A stretch of DNA of 64,000 bases from Anaerocolumna cellulosilytica. GTDB taxonomy: Bacteria; Bacillota; Clostridia; Lachnospirales; Lachnospiraceae. Below the pieces are notes generated by a model that did not search any database, was not told the origin of the DNA, and saw only the letters and a list, made by a program, of their open reading frames with translations. The DNA lies in contig NZ_AP023367.1 of assembly GCF_014218335.1 (NCBI RefSeq), forward strand, positions 3,039,501-3,103,500, read 5' to 3'. Below are positions 8,784 through 17,475 of the stretch, in pieces (the stretch's first letter is position 1; the number at the start of each line of letters is the position of its first letter). The position numbers were made by a program, and so were the translations under genes.

Positions 8784-9080
8784 TAAAAAACCTCCTTTCA
8801 CTAATAAAACCCTTTACTTGAATAAAATGCCACCTGAAAAAAATTTTTTATCACTCTAAAATCCTTCCATGGCTTCCACCATATGGTGTCCTCATCCTAA
8901 ATCAAATAATTTACAGCTACTCCTAATCCAATTATAATATTTTCTGTTAATAATATCCATTAAAATAATATATCCGTTAATCCTATACATATAGCAAGCC
9001 TCTTGCGAATTCCTTAAATTGAATCGAGAATTAGCAACTCGTTTTTAAATTTAATTATAAACTCTGTTCCTGAAATCAAA
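8784..9080. other. Gap upstream of the ECF sigma gene, with a 12-base palindrome
   Basis: About 300 bases of AT-rich sequence. The only clear features are the perfect palindrome CACCATATGGTG (8877-8888), about 94 bases upstream of the sigma start, and the ribosome site. The palindrome could be an operator. No convincing SigA promoter or gene is visible. Confidence 0.4.
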
Positions 9081-9122
9081 AAAAAGTGCAAGAGCAGCCT
9101 TACCCAGACCACTCTCGCACTC
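9081..9122 (-). terminator. Terminator after the arabinofuranosidase gene
   Basis: AGTGCAAGAG (9086-9095) pairs with CTCTCGCACT (9113-9122) with one mismatch. On the minus strand the stem is followed by seven T residues. Confidence 0.85.
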
Positions 9123-9130
9123 TTATACCT

Positions 9131-11488
9131 TTAATGCAAACGGAATACCGTCATAGAATTACTTTTAAATACATATGAAAAACCAGAATTTTCTATCCGT
9201 AGTTCTTTCTGTACCGGCTTTATCCAATCCGGACGCTCAAAGGAATTTTCTCCTTCTAACGGATAATTTTCTAAGGTAAACACCTTCCCTTCCATAACCT
9301 CTGCGTGCAGAATTTTAATTTCTGCTTCACAATCTACCTTTTGAATATTAACCGCTTTTATAATGACTTCTCCCGTACTTTCATCAATACTTGAAGAATA
9401 ATATAAAGGTTTCACCATAACCGGCTTACTTTCAATTGCATGATACTCGTTCCCATCTATAAAGGTTTTTATAAAACGCTCTCTAACCTTTAATTCGAGC
9501 TGATACACTCTATCTCTCTCTACCGTAAACATACACTGGCTCAGACAGGAACCTCTTCCATTGTTCCGTTCACATAGCACAACATCCTGATTCTGCCAAC
9601 CGCCGATTTCCCATTGGAACTCATTACCGGATAAAGAATTAGCAAAAGGTTTATCACCTTTCGGTTGGTGTCCAAAATATAGATTGAAACCTTTAACTCC
9701 TTCCGTCTCCTTTGCTTTAAGCTTTACGGTATAATTTTTCCATAATACCCTGGTAATATATGCTAGCTCACCTTTTTTAACTCTTCGGTCATCAAAATAT
9801 TTTACTTCTCCTGTATCATCATTCACTACAGATATTTCTGAATATTCTGCTTCGGAATCATTTGTTGCCAGTATTATGTCACCGAAGATACTGTCGGGAG
9901 TTTCTGTCACCAGTACTGCTTCTGGTTCCTTTTCAGCCTTTATCGCTAGCAATCTGTCACCCTGATGGTTCATAAAGAGCTTTTGTACATAATAATTAGC
10001 GGTACCAAAGACCTGATGATTGTTATACCATATCATATCCGGTCTCCAGTTCACGTAGTCTGCGTTACAAAGCATTGGTGCATAGCAGGCAAGTGCAACT
10101 GCATGCGCGTTACGTTCAAGGCCTATCATGTAAGTAGCTTCTGCAAGAGCATTGTAATAGGTATTTCCCCAGGAAGCATATTCTCCAAGAAATACATTTG
10201 GATCCTCTTTTAAAAAGGCATCATAACGATGATGATTAGCGATAAACCACTCCGGAGAACAATAATAATGCTCATCTACTAAATCGGAACCGTTCTCTTT
10301 CGCGGATTTCCAACCTCTTTCGTACTCCCCTCCGGCGGGAAAAGGACTGCCAGAATTAATAATCTTTATATTGGGGTACTTCTGCCTGATTGCCTTATGG
10401 AAATATACATAGCGGATAAAAAATTCTTCTCCCACCTCTTCATTGCCGATTGCAATGTATTCTAGCCCAAAGGGAGCCTCATGCCCCAGTTCGGCACGCT
10501 TTTTTCCCCATACGGTGTTACTATCACCATTGGCGAATTCAATTAAATCAAGAGCGTCATCTATCCAGGGCTGCAAGCGGTCAAGCTCCACAGCTCGTCT
10601 ATGATGTGGGTCCCAACCCCCGGGCAGAACCGGTATAGGTTTTGCACCAATATCTTCGCAAAATTGAAAATATTCATAATAACCAAGACCAAGCGTCTGG
10701 TTATACCCCCAGTTACTTCTTCTTGCTGGTCTCTCCTCCAAAGGTCCTATGGTATTTTTCCAACGATACATAGCATCTCTGGCAGCCGGGTCAAGAGAAC
10801 CGTCATGTACCAGGCAGCCACCAGGAAAACGCATGAATTTCGGTTTTAGTTCCTCAAGTTTTGTGGCAATATCCTTTCTTAGCCCATTTCTCCTGCCTTT
10901 ATAAGTATCCTTTGGAAACAACGATACAAAATCAAGATATACCTTTCCTCGGCCGGAAATAGTTAAAGCAAGCCTTCCACTGTTATCAGTAACTGGCGAA
11001 GTAATCTCAACTTCATACTTTTTCCAATCTTCATCCAGATAAATTTCCTGGCTGGTATAAATAATTCCTTCTTTATTTCGTAAAGAAATTGTAAGAGGCT
11101 CTTTAAAACATTGTTCTCGTTTGGCATAGCAAGTAAAATAATAGATTGCCCCTTCCTCAAATACCATCCCTGTATTGTATCCTAAGTTCTGGACACCCAC
11201 ATCTGCTCCCGGAACCAATACATCCATTGCCAAATAATGAGGATTTTTATGACTTACCGGATTTCCTGTTTCAATCAATAACCTTGCCTCTCCATTTGTT
11301 TGAATCTTTTCCCATGCAGTCAGGGGATGATATGCCGCATTGTCAATGGGAGCAAATTCAAAGGAACGGTTTCTAACCATTTCAGCATATAACCCCCCAT
11401 CAGCAGCATGGTTTAGATCTTCAAAAAATATCCCGAATAAATCCCCCAAAGCATCCTTTTTGATTTTTGTATCAACTATTAATTTCAT
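9131..11488 (-). CDS. Intracellular GH51 alpha-L-arabinofuranosidase
   Basis: A 785-residue glycoside hydrolase that would release L-arabinose from arabinan or arabinoxylan oligosaccharides. It has no signal peptide, so it acts in the cytosol on imported oligosaccharides. A carbohydrate-binding-like beta region covers about residues 70-190. The GH51 barrel follows, with GNEE near residue 348 (acid/base Glu) and LGEYA near residue 432 (nucleophile Glu). The C-terminal 270 residues are beta-rich. It is longer than the roughly 500-residue single-domain members and fits the larger class. It is divergent from an AraC regulator that probably controls it. The start ATG 11488 follows GGGAG. Confidence 0.92.
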   Translation of the reverse strand: MKLIVDTKIKKDALGDLFGIFFEDLNHAADGGLYAEMVRNRSFEFAPIDNAAYHPLTAWEKIQTNGEARLLIETGNPVSHKNPHYLAMDVLVPGADVGVQNLGYNTGMVFEEGAIYYFTCYAKREQCFKEPLTISLRNKEGIIYTSQEIYLDEDWKKYEVEITSPVTDNSGRLALTISGRGKVYLDFVSLFPKDTYKGRRNGLRKDIATKLEELKPKFMRFPGGCLVHDGSLDPAARDAMYRWKNTIGPLEERPARRSNWGYNQTLGLGYYEYFQFCEDIGAKPIPVLPGGWDPHHRRAVELDRLQPWIDDALDLIEFANGDSNTVWGKKRAELGHEAPFGLEYIAIGNEEVGEEFFIRYVYFHKAIRQKYPNIKIINSGSPFPAGGEYERGWKSAKENGSDLVDEHYYCSPEWFIANHHRYDAFLKEDPNVFLGEYASWGNTYYNALAEATYMIGLERNAHAVALACYAPMLCNADYVNWRPDMIWYNNHQVFGTANYYVQKLFMNHQGDRLLAIKAEKEPEAVLVTETPDSIFGDIILATNDSEAEYSEISVVNDDTGEVKYFDDRRVKKGELAYITRVLWKNYTVKLKAKETEGVKGFNLYFGHQPKGDKPFANSLSGNEFQWEIGGWQNQDVVLCERNNGRGSCLSQCMFTVERDRVYQLELKVRERFIKTFIDGNEYHAIESKPVMVKPLYYSSSIDESTGEVIIKAVNIQKVDCEAEIKILHAEVMEGKVFTLENYPLEGENSFERPDWIKPVQKELRIENSGFSYVFKSNSMTVFRLH

Positions 11489-11715
11489 TATAACTCCCTT
11501 CTGTGTGCCTTAGCATAAAGAATTAGTAAAAGCCAATTGTACCTAAAATTTTGCTTGATATATTTTGCTAATGTAATATAATTTTATATAGGACAGAACA
11601 CAATTACAATGATATTTATTACGGAGTATTTGATTTATTCTGTAATATCTTCCAGTTAGTTCAAAAAAATATATAGTCTTAAAATAACTAAAAGTAAGGA
11701 GCTAACCAAATTAAA
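11489..11715. promoter_or_regulatory. Divergent control region of arabinofuranosidase and araC-type genes
   Basis: This 227-base AT-rich gap should hold both promoters and the regulator's binding sites. On the minus strand the last part (TGC-taag-GCA, then AGAAGGGAG before ATG) loosely resembles a type II leader element. I see no catabolite-response element and no promoter I would name with confidence. Confidence 0.4.
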
Positions 11716-12507
11716 ATGATTGTTGTAAAAGCAGCCTCCTACGAGTGCTATCACGAAAACGGCATAAATATATACCGCCCCAAAGGCACAAAGGATTATT
11801 TGTTTCTATACTTTCGATCTGATGCTGAAATTATACTTCATAAGACTTATGAAATAATTAAAGCGAATACCTTTTTTCTATATCCTAAAGGTGCACCGCA
11901 GTGCTACCGTAAAACAAATGGTTCTTTTAACAATGACTGGATTCACTTTACCATAGATTCAGGTAAAAGTTTTTTTCAGGAACTAAAAATTCCGTTCTGC
12001 ACCCCTTTAATATTACCTGACTCCTCCATAATAAATATGTCTATGTACGATATACGTAACGAATTTTTTCAATCAGGAACACATCAGACACAAATCCTTG
12101 ATGCAAAGATGCGGACTTTATTCTACAAATTCAGTGATTGTTATTATGACAAACCCAGCGAAACGAATTCCTTAAATGCAAATTATCAAAAGCTTTTATT
12201 ATTACGCTCTCAAATAAGCACCTATAAGTATTTACAATCCAGTATTCCGGAAATTGCAGCCAAACTTAATATGAGTAGTTCCCATCTAGCTCATTTATAT
12301 AAAAAATTTTTTCTTATAACTTTAGAACAAGATATCATTAACAGCAGAATTCACTATGCCAAAACCTTACTCCTTAATCCCATTTACACAATTACAGATA
12401 TATGCTATCAATGCGGTTATGGAAACATCGAGCATTTCTCAAGACAATTTAAGAAACTAACCGGACATTCCCCCAGCCATTACCGGAAAGAGTTTTTTAA
12501 TGCATAA
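11716..12507 (+). CDS. AraC-family transcriptional regulator
   Basis: A 263-residue regulator. The N-terminal half is a cupin-like ligand-binding region (FYPKGAPQCYRK-like stretch near residue 57). The C-terminal 100 residues hold two HTH motifs of the AraC type: IPEIAAKLNMSSSHLAHLYKKFF and ITDICYQCGYGNIEHFSRQFKKLTGHSPSHYRK. It is transcribed away from the GH51 gene, which makes it the likely local activator in response to arabinose or arabino-oligosaccharides (inference from context). The start ATG lies 14 bases after AAGGAG, a rather long gap. A strong terminator follows. Confidence 0.9.
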   Translation: MIVVKAASYECYHENGINIYRPKGTKDYLFLYFRSDAEIILHKTYEIIKANTFFLYPKGAPQCYRKTNGSFNNDWIHFTIDSGKSFFQELKIPFCTPLILPDSSIINMSMYDIRNEFFQSGTHQTQILDAKMRTLFYKFSDCYYDKPSETNSLNANYQKLLLLRSQISTYKYLQSSIPEIAAKLNMSSSHLAHLYKKFFLITLEQDIINSRIHYAKTLLLNPIYTITDICYQCGYGNIEHFSRQFKKLTGHSPSHYRKEFFNA

Positions 12508-12547
12508 AAAAGACACGTACCCGAATTAATTCGAGTACATGTCTTTT
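12507..12547 (+). terminator. Bidirectional terminator between araC-type gene and nspC
   Basis: AAAGACACGTAC and GTACATGTCTTT flank an inner CGAATTAATTCG palindrome, with A and T runs outside. It can serve both converging genes. Confidence 0.85.
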
Positions 12548-12590
12548 CCTTTTTACTCCCTATAAATCTTAAAGGCATTTTTAATCACCT

Positions 12591-13739
12591 TTATGATAAA
12601 CGCATCTTGAAATCATCATAGCCAAACTGCTTTATTACCTTGGTACCTTTTTCTTGACTATGAATAGCTATTGCCGGTAGGCCTACACCGTTAAACGTAT
12701 TATTCTTAACCATGGTATAATGTCCCATGTCACAGAACACAAGATAATCTCCTGGTTCTAAAGGTTCTTTAAAGGAATAATCTCCAATAACATCCCCTGC
12801 AAGACAGGTAGGACCTCCAAGGCGATACGTATAAGGTAATTCTCCCGGCATACCAGCTCCAAGTATCTGAGGCCTGTAAGGCATCTCTAAAACGTCCGGC
12901 ATATGGCATGCTGCTGAGGTATCTAATATAGCAAGCTCTAAACCATTATTTAGAGTATCAAGTACTCTGGCTACTAAAAACCCTGTGTTTAAGGCAACTG
13001 CCTCTCCCGGCTCTAAATACACATCAATCTGATATTTTTCTTTTATAAAAAGGATACAACGTATTAAGGTTTCAATGTCATAATCCGGTCTTGTAATATG
13101 ATGTCCACCACCAAAGTTAATCCATTTCATACTTTTTAGATAAGTTCCGAATTTCTCATCCACTACCTTTAATGTACGTTCCAAAACATCGGCGTTCTGT
13201 TCACACATCGTATGAAAATGAAGTCCGTCAATCCCTGAAAGTTCTTCCGGTTCAAACTGAGATAAGGTAACTCCCATTCTGGAACCAGTAAAACATGGAT
13301 TATACATATCCGTTTCAATTTCTGAGTATTCAGGGTTTATACGTATTCCACATTCAATCTTTTTACTATTTGCCTTTACTATTGCTTTGTACTTTTTCCA
13401 TTGAGAAAAGGAATTGAAGACAATATGATCACAGTAGGAAACGATTTCCTTCATTTCATCTTCTCTGTAAGCAGGTGAAAATATATGAACTTCTCCTTTC
13501 ATCTCCTCTTTACCCAATCTTGCTTCATACAGGGAACTTGCCGTTGTCCCCTGTAAATATTTTTCCAGTAAAGGATATACGGAAAACATAGAAAAAGCTT
13601 TTTGAGCTAACAGGATTTTACACCCAGTTCTCTCTGATACATATTTTAATGTCTCCAAATTCTTTATAAGAAGTGTTTCTTCAATAATATAAGCCGGTGT
13701 AGGAAGGCTTTTAACGTCAAATTTGATACTATCTTCCAT
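12591..13739 (-). CDS. nspC: Carboxynorspermidine/carboxyspermidine decarboxylase
   Basis: A PLP enzyme of about 382 residues, fold III (alanine-racemase-like barrel), that decarboxylates carboxyspermidine to spermidine in the alternative polyamine route. Family features visible are the N-terminal TPAYIIEE, the Lys-containing CKILLAQKAFSMF where PLP is expected, HFHTMCEQ, the glycine-rich NFGGGHH, and LGGPTCLAGDV with the conserved Cys. I start at ATG 13739, which follows GGAGG by four bases and gives the family's usual N-terminus. Eight bases separate it from the carboxynorspermidine synthase gene, its functional partner. It is the last gene of the polyamine operon. Confidence 0.92.
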   Translation of the reverse strand: MEDSIKFDVKSLPTPAYIIEETLLIKNLETLKYVSERTGCKILLAQKAFSMFSVYPLLEKYLQGTTASSLYEARLGKEEMKGEVHIFSPAYREDEMKEIVSYCDHIVFNSFSQWKKYKAIVKANSKKIECGIRINPEYSEIETDMYNPCFTGSRMGVTLSQFEPEELSGIDGLHFHTMCEQNADVLERTLKVVDEKFGTYLKSMKWINFGGGHHITRPDYDIETLIRCILFIKEKYQIDVYLEPGEAVALNTGFLVARVLDTLNNGLELAILDTSAACHMPDVLEMPYRPQILGAGMPGELPYTYRLGGPTCLAGDVIGDYSFKEPLEPGDYLVFCDMGHYTMVKNNTFNGVGLPAIAIHSQEKGTKVIKQFGYDDFKMRLS

Positions 13740-13747
13740 GTCTCCTC

Positions 13748-14947
13748 CTAATCTACCAAAGTCGGAGCGAACTCTTCTTTCCAAGGAAGTCCCCATTTAT
13801 TTAATGCTTCCATAAATGGATCGGGATCGAATTCTTCTACATTAAATACACCTGGTTTTTTCCATTTCTTCTGCAATACCATCATGGCACCAATCATAGC
13901 CGGAACACCTGTAGTGTAAGAAATGGCCTGTGAGCCAACTTCCTTATAGCATTCCTCATGATCACATACATTATATACGTAATAAGTTTTATCTTCTCCA
14001 TTCTTTGTACCCTGATAAATGCATCCAATGTTAGTTTTACCTTTCGTTCTTGGTCCTAAAGATGCAGGGTCTGGAAGTACTGCCTTTAAAAACTGTAACG
14101 GTACAATCTTTTGTCCTTCAAAATCAATAGGTTCAATAGAAGTCATACCTACATTTTCAAGAACTCTAAGGTGTGTTATATATTTTTCAGAAAAAGTCAT
14201 CCAGAATCGGATTTTTTCAATTCCTTTTATATTTAATGCAAGAGATTCCATTTCTTCATGATGAAGTAAATAAATATCCTTGTTACCGATTTCCGGGAAA
14301 TTATAAACTCTTTTGATTTCTAATGGTTCGGTTTCAATAAATTGCCCCTTTTCAAAATAACTTCCGTTAGCAGTTATCTCACGGATATTAATTTCAGGAT
14401 TAAAATTTGTTGCAAAAGGATAGCCGTGATCCCCTGCATTAGCATCTAAAATATCTATTTGTTTGATTTCATCAAAATAATGTTTCATGGCAAAAGCCGA
14501 GAAAACGCCTGTTACTCCCGGGTCAAATCCACATCCAAGAACCGCTGTGATACCAGCTTTCTCGAACTTTTCTTTATAAGCCCATTGCCATTTATATTCG
14601 AATTTAGCCGTATCTAGCGGCTCATAGTTGGCTGTATCCAGATAGTCCACCTTAGTTGCCAGACAAGCATCCATAATAGTTAAGTCTTGGTAAGGCAGGG
14701 CAACATTAATTACAATATCCGGTTTGAACTGATTAATTAAAGCAATAACCTCTTCTGTATTATCCGCATCAAGTGAAGCTGTAGAGATTTTTGTTTTACC
14801 TTCCTTTAATTTTTCCTTAAGAGCATCACATTTTGATACAGTTCTGCTTGCGATGCAGATTTCTTCAAAAACCTCCGGGTTCTGGCAACATTTATGAACA
14901 ACTACGCTGGCTACTCCTCCAGCACCGATTATTAACGCTTTTCCCAT
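13748..14947 (-). CDS. Carboxynorspermidine synthase (saccharopine dehydrogenase family)
   Basis: A 399-residue NADPH-dependent dehydrogenase that would reductively join putrescine with aspartate semialdehyde to carboxyspermidine (or diaminopropane to carboxynorspermidine). The Rossmann motif GAGGVASVV is at the extreme N-terminus (residues 8-16), and GCGFDPGVTGVF near residue 138 is typical of the saccharopine-dehydrogenase family. Adjacent nspC supports this over lysine metabolism. The start follows AGGAGG by seven bases. The enzyme name is given on family and neighbour; which diamine it prefers is not visible. Confidence 0.9.
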   Translation of the reverse strand: MGKALIIGAGGVASVVVHKCCQNPEVFEEICIASRTVSKCDALKEKLKEGKTKISTASLDADNTEEVIALINQFKPDIVINVALPYQDLTIMDACLATKVDYLDTANYEPLDTAKFEYKWQWAYKEKFEKAGITAVLGCGFDPGVTGVFSAFAMKHYFDEIKQIDILDANAGDHGYPFATNFNPEINIREITANGSYFEKGQFIETEPLEIKRVYNFPEIGNKDIYLLHHEEMESLALNIKGIEKIRFWMTFSEKYITHLRVLENVGMTSIEPIDFEGQKIVPLQFLKAVLPDPASLGPRTKGKTNIGCIYQGTKNGEDKTYYVYNVCDHEECYKEVGSQAISYTTGVPAMIGAMMVLQKKWKKPGVFNVEEFDPDPFMEALNKWGLPWKEEFAPTLVD

Positions 14948-14979
14948 GATAGTACCTCCTGAATCTTTTACTTAATTTA

Positions 14980-15828
14980 TTAACGTTCTTCTAGCTGCTC
15001 TTTCACATAGTTTGGAATTGCGAAAGCCCCAACATGTAAATCTGTATTATAGTATTTTGTCTTTAAACCCAACTTATTCCATTTGTCACTGTCTAAATCC
15101 TGAATCGGATCATATTTTTTGGAAGCAAAACCAAAAAGCCAATGACCAGACGGATACGTTGGTATATGTGCCTGATAAATCTTCGCAACCGGAAAGCTGT
15201 CCTGTATTCTTTGATGCGCACGTTTCATGGATTCCGCATAGGAAGTATAATACATACTTTCATGCTGGTTAACTAAAATACCATCCTCCTTTAAGGCACG
15301 GTAGCAATTGCCATAAAACTCCTTCGTAAAAAGCCCTTCTCCCGGCCCGAAAGGATCCGTGGAATCTACAATAATTAAATCATATTCTGAAACTTTTCCC
15401 CTAACAAATTTCAAACCGTCTTCAAAGTACAGATGAACCTTATTGTCCGTTAAGCCGCATGCTGTAAGCGGAAGATATTCTTTACAAACCGTTACGACAT
15501 CCTTATCAATTTCTACCATATCAATATGGGTGATTGTCTTATAACGTAACAGTTCTCTGACCGTACCTCCATCACCTGCTCCAATTACCAGCACTTTACT
15601 GATATTCGGATTGACTGCCATAGGAACATGGGTTATCATGTCGTGATAGATGAATTCGTCTTTTTCAGTCACCATGAGAAAACCATCCAGAGTCAATATC
15701 TTACCAAATTCCTTGGATTCAAAAACATCAATTCTCTGAAATTCGCTCTGCTTACTGAAAAGATGCTTGTCAACTTTTATAGAAAATCTTGCTTCATCTG
15801 TGTGATTTTCCGTAAACCATAACTCCAT
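14980..15828 (-). CDS. speE: Spermidine synthase (aminopropyltransferase)
   Basis: About 282 residues. It transfers the aminopropyl group of decarboxylated S-adenosylmethionine to putrescine. Family motifs are ELWFTE at the N-terminus, LDGFLMVTEKDEFIYHDMITHVP, the nucleotide-binding VLVIGAGDGGTVRELLRY, and DSTDPFGPGEGLF with the catalytic Asp. I start at ATG 15828, not at the ATG five codons upstream: in all four type I elements the true start lies at this distance from the conserved stem and GGGT. It lies between the decarboxylase gene and carboxynorspermidine synthase. Its presence beside the alternative route is notable. Confidence 0.93.
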   Translation of the reverse strand: MELWFTENHTDEARFSIKVDKHLFSKQSEFQRIDVFESKEFGKILTLDGFLMVTEKDEFIYHDMITHVPMAVNPNISKVLVIGAGDGGTVRELLRYKTITHIDMVEIDKDVVTVCKEYLPLTACGLTDNKVHLYFEDGLKFVRGKVSEYDLIIVDSTDPFGPGEGLFTKEFYGNCYRALKEDGILVNQHESMYYTSYAESMKRAHQRIQDSFPVAKIYQAHIPTYPSGHWLFGFASKKYDPIQDLDSDKWNKLGLKTKYYNTDLHVGAFAIPNYVKEQLEER

Positions 15829-15932
15829 TATTTTACCCAGCATACCGCAGTTTTTCCTGTGGTATTGCCACTCTTAAAAAGGTTGAAAGAATAGCTATGT
15901 GGCAACCTTTCTATTAAAATTTTCTTTCATCC
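15829..15932 (-). promoter_or_regulatory. Type I leader element upstream of speE
   Basis: It fills exactly the gap between the decarboxylase stop and the speE start. On the minus strand: GGATGAAAGAA pairs with TTCTTTCAACC (one mismatch); GCCAC in the loop pairs with GTGGC beyond it; then GCAATACCACAG pairs with CTGCGGTATGC; then GGGT and the ATG. Compare the copies at 29942, 61746 and 62801. Confidence 0.65.
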
Positions 15933-17386
15933 TATAAATTAACAACATTAATGTTGTTGACTGCCATATCTTCTGTTCCTGTAAGGAGACAGCCTTTATC
16001 CTTCGCATATAAGATATAATTAACAATTTCATCTGTAATCCGCTCTCCCGGTGCCAGTATGGGAATTCCCGGAGGATAGCACATAACAAATTCTCCGCAG
16101 ATTTCTCCTACAGTCTTTTTAATAGGTAAAGCCTTTTTGTCACTATAGAAAGCTATTTGAGGTGGTAAAACTACATCTGGATCGATATACTCATGATCGA
16201 ACATACCGGTTACATCCTCTTTGCCGTACAGTCTTTTAATTTCTGATAAGGAAGCTATAAGCCGTTCAATTTCCAATGCTCTGTCACCTGCTGATATAAT
16301 TGCCAGAAAATTACTGATATCACCGAACTCAATCTGTATACCATATTCATCCCTTAGTAAATCATAAACCTCAATACCGGCCAGACCCATCTTTCTGGTA
16401 TGAACTGATAGTTTTGTAGGGTCAAAATCAAAAACTGCGTCGTAGTCAACCAGTTCAGAACCAAAAGCATAAAAATCACCCAGCTTATTAATTTCATCCC
16501 TTGCATATTCTGCATATTCTACCGTCTTTTTAAATAATTCCCTTCCATGCAGGCTTAAATTTTTTCTCGCCAAATCCAGAGAAACCAATAACAGATATGA
16601 CCCGCTGGTTGTCTGCGTTAAGTTAACTACCTGCCGTACATGGTGAGGATTTACTCCCTCACCGCAAAGTAAAAAGGAACTTTGTGTAAGAGAACCTCCT
16701 GTCTTATGCATACTTACAGCAGCCATATCCGCTCCTGCTTCCATTGCGGATACCGGCATATTGTCACCAAAGTAAAAATGGGTGCCATGCGCTTCGTCTA
16801 CCAATACCTTCACGTTATGTTCATGAGCGAAGTCTACAATCCCTCTTAAATCAGAGCATATTCCGTAGTAGGTTGGATTATTCACAAGAATTGCCTTTGC
16901 CTCAGGATGCTCTGTTATAGCTTGTTTTACATCCTCTAAAGACATTCCTAAAGGTATTCCAAGGTCACGGTTTACTCCTGGATTTACATATATGGGTATA
17001 GCACCACATACTACTAATGCATTGATTGCACTTCTATGCACATTTCTGGGCATAATAATTTTATCTCCCGCTTTGCAGACAGACATTATCATCCCTTGCA
17101 CAGAAGCAGTTGTTCCGTTCACAATAAACAAGGCGGCTTCAGCACCAAAAGCATCGGCTGCAATCTGTTCTGCTTCGCGAATCACAGACGTCGGATGACA
17201 CAGGTTGTCCAGAGGTTTCATGGAATTGACATCCACCTTTAAGCAATTTTCGCCTAAAAAGTCTGTTAGTTCCTTGTTACCTCTGCCGCCTTTATGACCC
17301 GGTACATCAAATGGTACGACTCTGTTTGATTTATGTTTTACCAGCGCTTCATAAATAGGCGCTTTTTGTTGTAAAAGTATATTCAT
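15932..17386 (-). CDS. Arg/Orn/Lys decarboxylase (SpeA-type, fold I)
   Basis: A PLP-dependent decarboxylase of about 484 residues, the length of the short Gram-positive SpeA class. It supplies agmatine, putrescine or cadaverine to the downstream enzymes. Motifs are FDVPGHKGG near residue 25, NPTYYGICSDL, VDEAHGTHFYFG and the PLP lysine in SMHKTGGSLTQSS. Arginine is the usual substrate of this class, but no agmatinase or agmatine deiminase gene is seen here, so the substrate is open. The start is taken as ATG 17386; ATG 17398 lies only two bases after GGAAAGG. A type III leader precedes it. Confidence 0.88.
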   Translation of the reverse strand: MNILLQQKAPIYEALVKHKSNRVVPFDVPGHKGGRGNKELTDFLGENCLKVDVNSMKPLDNLCHPTSVIREAEQIAADAFGAEAALFIVNGTTASVQGMIMSVCKAGDKIIMPRNVHRSAINALVVCGAIPIYVNPGVNRDLGIPLGMSLEDVKQAITEHPEAKAILVNNPTYYGICSDLRGIVDFAHEHNVKVLVDEAHGTHFYFGDNMPVSAMEAGADMAAVSMHKTGGSLTQSSFLLCGEGVNPHHVRQVVNLTQTTSGSYLLLVSLDLARKNLSLHGRELFKKTVEYAEYARDEINKLGDFYAFGSELVDYDAVFDFDPTKLSVHTRKMGLAGIEVYDLLRDEYGIQIEFGDISNFLAIISAGDRALEIERLIASLSEIKRLYGKEDVTGMFDHEYIDPDVVLPPQIAFYSDKKALPIKKTVGEICGEFVMCYPPGIPILAPGERITDEIVNYILYAKDKGCLLTGTEDMAVNNINVVNL

Positions 17387-17462
17387 ACTAATGCCCATGT
17401 CCTTTCCAATATCTGCAAACTTTGAGCTACAGGCACAAAGTTGCGTTTGAAAATTTATAAAT
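17387..17462 (-). promoter_or_regulatory. Type III leader element upstream of the decarboxylase gene
   Basis: On the minus strand, TTTTCAAAC is followed by a hairpin, GCAACTTTG (17436-17444) against CAAAGTTTGC (17415-17424), then TATTGGAAAGG, CATGG and ATTAGTATG. The same series lies upstream of spoIIP, with a different but still complementary hairpin. Confidence 0.55.
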
Positions 17463-17475
17463 TATACCCACACAA

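Noticed and set aside
9965-11376. Several long frames antisense to the arabinofuranosidase gene, and similar frames opposite dnaK, lepA and the eut genes
   Set aside because: They have no ribosome sites, no recognisable domains, and lie wholly opposite genes of known families.
15829-15932. Type I elements as miniature transposons with terminal repeats
   Set aside because: I see no terminal inverted repeats at the outer ends and no target-site duplication; the inner pairings fit RNA helices better.
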